Source of the DNA: Echinococcus granulosus
Taxonomy: Eukaryota; Platyhelminthes; Cestoda; Cyclophyllidea; Taeniidae
Direction of reading: 5' to 3'
Assembly: GCF_000524195.1 (NCBI RefSeq)
Contig: NW_020170382.1
Coordinates: 949,137-1,013,136 of the forward strand
Length of the DNA stretch: 64,000 bases
This document shows, piece after piece, positions 58,401 through 64,000 of the stretch (positions within the stretch are counted from its first letter, which is position 1; the number at the start of each line of letters is the position of its first letter). The notes under the pieces are model-generated. The model saw only the letters and a program-made list of their open reading frames with translations. It made no database searches and was not told where the DNA came from. Both the position numbers and the translations under genes were made by a program.

Positions 58401-60640
58401 TATAAAATGACACAAGGTGATAAATGACAGGTAGATGCAGGAATGTCTTGTCATGGAGTTCCGGATGCAGAACAAAACCATATCCTAAAGAAATGCCAAC
58501 ATAAATAACCTACAACCTACTTTTATGCAGTTGGGATTTTAAGGTAATAATGCCTAGTTGGGGCAAATTAAAGCAATCATCTCAATATTTTGACACAACT
58601 GAGTAAAAAGTACCACAAAATGAGGTCAGATAATACACTTTGAATATTTTATCACTCAATTAATGGTGGAGGAAAAAGGCGGATTGGAGGGCTTTTGCCT
58701 GTGAACATAGAGAGACTTAAATGACAGCTCTGAAACTGCTTCGACAATAAACGATCAAGTGATAAATTTACACATATCTATCACGCTCCGTACCCCAACC
58801 AGTGCTGCGTGCAAGCAGTCGTGCGAACGTTCAATCTGTTTCAGTGAAGGTCAGCCTTGAGTTTTAAGATAGAACTAATTCACACTCAGTGGTTCCAGAA
58901 AAAACTGATTTGATTAACTGGTTAGTTTCGTAGAAAGGTGCAATATTTTAACAAATATACAAAAAGATAATATGACTGAAAAATTAAGCAAATTTAATTC
59001 GCATAAGTCAGTAAACGAGTAGGGGTGGAAACGGCTGCCCTTCTAATTGGGGATCCAACAGTGTCTACTAGTTTAATTTCAGTAGACCAATAAATTTGAG
59101 GCAAAATGCACCGCATTATGCTTACATCAATCGTAGACAAAAAATAAACTTGAAAAGTAATCTCGACAACTTGTTTTAAATTAACTTCGCAAGTAAACAC
59201 TCGGATCAAGCATTTAGCGCTGAGGCAACTATCTACCAAGCGCATATAAAGAGGTAAAGTTTAGTAACTCTTAATTCAAAAATGCATCCGAAATCTCCAA
59301 ATGATTGCCAAGGCAAGAGGTGTTAATAAGGGTACGATTTGATTATTGCAGAACGCACAAAACGACATAAATCCAGCACTTGGATGCATACAACACATCC
59401 AAAAAAGTGGGTAGAACATTACGAAAAAATAATTTGCGTCTGAGGAAAGTATGTTATAAATGGAAACTCGATCCACTGTGGAATCGTAATAGTCAGAATG
59501 AGGCAGCATGTCCCAAATTAGGTCAATTTATAATCCAGTCACCTTTAATTGAAAAACATTCTTCTCATCAGCAAAAAACACTCGTAAGCTGAGTATTCGC
59601 AAAACCTGTTAAAACTTGTAAGTAGCATATGGTTATTAGATGGAATGCTGAAATTAGTACGTCCAATTCAAATTATGCGAGTTCACTTGAGTTTGGGCGG
59701 AAGTAGATTAGAAATGCATGTTTCGTCTGCGGGTGTGCTTCACCTAGTTCTCGCTGAAAACGGGGCTTGTTCCCAGGGCTGTCGTTTCCGTTAAGTGATT
59801 TGGCAAGTTGCGCCGTCCGAAATCTAAAGTAAACCGATTATGCCCGTCACCTTCGCCAAAAGGATTGACACTTCCTCCTCCAGTAATCAAATTTTTGCAT
59901 TTTTCAGGTAGTACAGCTCCTAGAAAACAGATGTATTAGAGTATAATGGCGTCATCTATGATCGAATGTACACTTAAAAGCAGATATATTCCACCACAAA
60001 ACACATAAGAATCTGTTGTCATTGTGCACTTAATTTTGGGTTTTAGCAGATAAAAAGTGTCTCCTTCGCTTTTCAAATCTCATGCTCTATCTTAAGCTTA
60101 ATTGTTAACTGGCGGGGTAAGAGTTCATTGACTTAAAAACAAACGGCTTCATGATTTTATTGTCAAAAGGCACTTGCATTTTCAATCTGGTCCAATAAGT
60201 AAATGCAGGCACAGTGGAATAACACCCGGTGTTTTCTTGCATTCGGAAGCAGCTAGTCAGTCACATCACCTTGTGTGCGTCTTGTCACCACAAATTGCTA
60301 TCGACAGACTGCCGGCCACTTTTGGCTTATTAGTCGACTGGACTTGTAGGCAATGCACCTCTTAATTTATGCACAATTTCGTCTTTACTTACTTATATTA
60401 TGATAAGAATTTGTAGCATTAGAAGTGCTTTTTTAGGTCTTATAAGGCAAATCAAACACTACAGACCAGATGTTTTATTATTTTTGTATGACATAGGGCA
60501 CTTTGCCATACTTTTTTTTCCCACCTAATTCAACACATGTGTCGCCGATGTTTGATATGTAAGATTATGTAAGGGAATCTAGGCGTAATAATTGCACGGA
60601 TTTAGAAGCAAAAGTGTTTTGCCTTTGTAGAGGTGTTATA
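58401..60640. other. Intergenic between repeat copies, no gene seen
   Basis: AT-rich DNA with no supported exon. The first ~150 bases (to about 58550) may be a rearranged remainder of copy B (catatcctaaagaaatgcc), but I could not align them securely. Confidence 0.4.
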
Positions 60641-61510
60641 CTTTGATCGTTTGGCTAATCCGTCGTTTTGGTTACGAGGGCGCTTAAGGTTCTCCCATTG
60701 TACTATTGTACTTCATCATGGACCTCGGGCCATGCCGGTAACCTCTCATAAATCCTCTGTCAGCAATAAAATTTCCTCTCACATTTTTGTGACTTCTCGC
60801 GTTTTCAGGAAAGACTTAGAGCAGCACACTGGTGGCAGTGGAAAACCAATTCGTTCCTAAAGGACAACTACTCTGCTCGTTATTACTGAATGTTAAGCCT
60901 TAACGTGATGGAAGATGGGAATATTGCTGGGAATGGGAGAATCTGGCAAGACCCCCAATAAAAGGGCTGGAAATGGCGTCTACCTTCGGAAACCACCTCA
61001 GTCTTGTGTTCCGCAGGAATTCTATTAACAAATGAAGCGGCACAAGCCGTGGCCATAAACCATCTAGAAAAGTTCGTTACAAAGCTGTCCATTGCAACTC
61101 TGAAGATGTCAATTAAGTGAACACATGTTACCCCCATCACCTTCCCGCGAGATGGATATAACTTAGATAGATGTGGTTGGGCAGCATCAAAAGGACAAAA
61201 AAGTACCAAGGAGGGGCGGACGCGAATCTCGATCCCCAAGAACGTAGTAAAAATTTCGTTTTTTATTAAATGACTGCTTTTAGGCCAGTGTTCTTACTAC
61301 TACTAGGGCTGGACACGCATGATGGCCAGTGCATTCCTCCTTCCCCTAATGCATTGCCTAAACAGGATGAAACTCCAGATGCAATGGAATTGTCAAGAGG
61401 GATCAGTGACATTGTGGTCAAATATCCGCTCAGTTGAAGGTCAATTCCATGATCGACGCAATTGGCTGGTGGGTGTTTTCCTCACAGCATCAGTGATTAA
61501 AGTTTACCAG
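60641..61510 (+). repeat. Dispersed repeat family, copy C (near full length)
   Basis: Shares taaaggacaactactc (60858-60873) exactly with copy D and cgtctaccttcgg with copy A. It shares gaaaagttcgttac with copy D and ggtgggtgttttcctcacagc with the 3' part of copy A. The minus-strand frame is open over 118 codons (60883-61239) and includes FVNRIPAEHKTEVVSEGRRH, matching copies A and D. This is the best-preserved coding stretch of the family. Confidence 0.7.
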
Positions 61511-62287
61511 TGGCTTCACGTAAACGCAGCGTCCCACTATTTCTACCTTAGCCCCCACATCGCACACGGAGCAAATGGAAAATGGAAAACAAAGTAAAAA
61601 TAAATAAAATAATAAAGCATTAAGACTGCAGTGACCCATTTTCATTTGAGACGAACCTGCTTTAGGGAGTTATATGCAGTTGAAAATACTAAAGAGGAGA
61701 TCCAAATTTACTTCCTTTAAATTGATACCGAAAAAGCTGAACTTTAAGTTGAAATTCTACTTTGAAAGGCACAAGACACTAAAACGACTGAATATCTGGA
61801 AAATTAATTGACTTTCATACAATACTGTCAACAAATCCAGCTGTGAGGAAGAAGTAATAAAGGAACTTGGAAGGGATAGCAGCTTTAGTGGGGTAGGAGA
61901 ACTTACCACACGAATAAAAGGAGGCGTTTACAACTACTGGGATAAAGGTTCAAAAATAATGGGTTTTTGATAGTTTTGACCACAAAATAGAACATAAAAT
62001 ATTTGATTGCATTGAAAAACTTATGTACATATAAAAGGGTGAATATAAAGAATATTTCAATAGGAATAATTTGTTCAATTTTAATTTGAAGCACATAAAG
62101 TTGCCTTTATGATAAAACTGTTAGTTATTAGCATAACTGGAAAGAGTGTAAGCAGATATACCACTAACTATTAGCGTCAGTGTAGCTTGCGGGTTTGCCA
62201 ATTTACCATCTTTTCGATCCACTTCCAGTGTGCCTGGACGTGCGAAGTGTGCTTCACTCATTGCTCCCTTCAATTAGCATACGCTGA
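61511..62287. other. Intergenic between repeat copies, no gene seen
   Basis: AT-rich, no supported exon or repeat recognised. Confidence 0.4.
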
Positions 62288-62925
62288 TTTTTGTTTAACT
62301 CCACGGTTCCGCGATTGTACTTATACCAAGTTGAACTACCTCCTGGCATTGCCAGTGGCCACCTCATCCCTTCCGTACGCCAGCATCAGATACTCTGCCC
62401 TAGAATCATGTCTTTCGTCTTCAGGAAATTCTTGACGCCCTACAATGGTAGCAGAGGAATGCAAACCCGCTCTAAAGGACAACTACTCCAATTTCTATCA
62501 CTAAATGTTTGAACCTAATGTGACGAAGATGGGCAAATGCTGCAACATGTGAGAATTTGTGACGACCCCTAAGAGAGAGTCTGAAAATGACGTCTACCTT
62601 TTGCGACTACCCCAGTTCCTTGGTCTGAAATGAAGTTGTTAACAACTAGAGTGACAATAGCCTTAAACCACCCGAAAAGTTCGTTACGGAGCTGTCTGCA
62701 ATATCTGTATAAAGTGAACGCTCGGTACTTCCCCATGTCCCTACTAGCTGGCTGGAAAGCAAATGGATGTAGCTGAACAGCAATGAAATGAAAACACTGT
62801 GGTAAGAAGGAAAGGAAGCAAAACCTTACCCCCATTAAACTATTTAAAATCCCGTACTTTATTGAATGACGGATTTTAGGGAAGTGTTCTTACAACTAGC
62901 GATGAACATTAAGCCTTCCCCAATA
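62288..62925 (+). repeat. Dispersed repeat family, copy D
   Basis: Begins tttgtttaactccacgg. It shares taaaggacaactactc (62473-62488) and gaaaagttcgttac with copy C, and gtgttcttac near its 3' end. The offset between the first anchor and cgtctacc is 118 bases, against 119 in C and 115 in A. The minus strand encodes VVNNFISDQGTGVVAKGRRH in an 88-codon open frame. Confidence 0.7.
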
Positions 62926-63250
62926 AGGTTCTCTAACTGAATGAGGGGTTAGGCACACAGCAAAATCGAGCATCGTTACCTCATTGCCCTTTTACACGAA
63001 AAATTCTTTTTAACAAGCAGTATTTGAGAACACCATCACTGCTTCAAGTGTGCACAAATTTGCGATTGGATTCATTTTGCTTAATCACGACTTTTAAGGC
63101 AGTCAATTATGCTTCCAGGGGCACAGTGATTCTGCAGTACCAGATTAGCAGTAGTTGCTCAAATCTCTGCCCTCCAGCATAATAAGTTTGCGCAATACAA
63201 TTTAATGACCACTAAAAACTGTTTAAAGCCTTTTATTACTGTTGGAATCC
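62926..63250. other. Intergenic, no gene seen
   Basis: Contains TTTATT at 63232-63237, which read on the minus strand is AATAAA and could serve the minus-strand exon candidate next to it. Nothing else recognised. Confidence 0.35.
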
Positions 63251-63405
63251 CTAACCCGTTCTCAACGAGACAATCTGGCTACAAATTCCACCTTTATGCA
63301 ACGCTCCGTCTCGAGGAGCAAACAGCTTCGTCCTAGACACCTCTGTTTCTACATCACTTTCATTTTCAAACGAATCGACAATTCCAAAGAAGGTGGCACT
63401 TATCA
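63251..63405 (-). CDS. Candidate terminal exon of a minus-strand gene, weak
   Basis: On the minus strand a pyrimidine-rich tract ending cccccaag is followed by a frame of two split-codon bases, 50 codons and TAG. The peptide includes TFFGIVDSFENESDVETEVS and ends IVSLRTG, with an acidic/Ser-rich middle. An AATAAA lies only 13 bases after the stop, which would make a very short 3' UTR. No domain is recognised and the rest of the gene would lie beyond 64000 or in undetected exons to the right. The frame also extends upstream without a stop to 63484, so the acceptor is not forced. It may be chance. Confidence 0.25.
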
Positions 63406-64000
63406 CTTGGGGGAATATAAACAAGGAAATGTGGGAAAGAAGGATTGAATAGAATCCCTTCTCTCTTCCCATTATGCATTTCACATAGCAGTAGGAGTTG
63501 TTCGCAAGTTTAAGTCTTGCAAAGACACGGGACTTTTGACCTTCGGAATGAGGCGAATTTCAGGCGAAAATTTCCATCTAAGTCTACGCACACGCATATA
63601 CACCGCATATCGTCTAGTGAGGATGATGTGGTGTGGATTTCAAAGAATATGGAGTGAAATAGCAAGGTATAGTGAGTGAATCATTAAGGGAAAACCTGTG
63701 CTGTGTGCATACTTTCCAAGAAAGTTGCAGTAGGAGCCCCATTCTTCACATTTCTCGTCATAAGTCAGAGGTCAGTCAGTCAGTTAAAAGTCCAAAATGC
63801 ACGAAGCATTTTAATGACATATGGGAAGAGATGATGAAGAGGAGAATGATGGTCTTTGAAACCTACAGTCAATCTCCTGCTATTGGGTGTGACAACCATT
63901 TGTTTGCCCCAACCATGACTTTCCCATTTGATGGGAGTGTAACCAAAGTGTCGCACCACTTACGTTTAACATTAAACTTTGCTGAATGCTGCTATTGTGG
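63406..64000. other. Right edge, no feature recognised
   Basis: No supported exon. The motif gtcagtcagtcagtt at about 63771 resembles one just upstream of exon 1 (29979-29995), but it is a simple TCAG repeat. Confidence 0.35.

Overview
This window is animal (metazoan) draft-genome sequence: GT-AG introns of many kilobases, homopolymer-rich transcription-factor coding exons, dinucleotide microsatellites and two 100-base N gaps. A flatworm, possibly a tapeworm, seems the best guess, but that is an inference from overall style and not from a diagnostic marker.

The one clear gene lies on the + strand at about 30.14-56.2 kb. It has three coding exons (30174-30788, 46765-48000, 54616-55691) separated by introns of about 16.0 and 6.6 kb. 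Exon 1 encodes three C2H2 zinc fingers. Exon 2 encodes a long Pro/Ser/Ala/Gln-rich linker with basic and acidic patches. Exon 3 encodes a TALE-class homeodomain followed by another Pro/Ser/Ala-rich tail. The predicted protein is about 975 residues and is very probably a nuclear DNA-binding regulator. The assembled sequence carries a one-base frame discrepancy at the end of exon 2, beside a CAT/CAG repeat. Splice phase and the His/Gln reading frame both indicate that a base is missing there, unless a weaker upstream donor is used.

To the left, the last coding exon of another + strand gene ends at 1321 and has a polyadenylation signal at 1471. The 28.7 kb between that gene and the zinc-finger/TALE gene holds no recognisable gene. 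It contains GC-richer blocks, microsatellites, a repeat fragment and many short chance open frames. Together with the long introns this looks like the regulatory landscape of a developmental transcription factor (inference).

To the right, 57.3-62.9 kb holds four degenerate copies of one repeat family. Three of them share a peptide on the minus strand with mostly synonymous differences, so the family probably descends from a protein-coding mobile element. A further fragment lies near 6.4 kb. A ~325-bp degenerate tandem repeat (three units) lies inside intron 1. A weak candidate terminal exon of a minus-strand gene lies at 63251-63405. No tRNA, rRNA, CRISPR or prokaryotic-type feature was seen.
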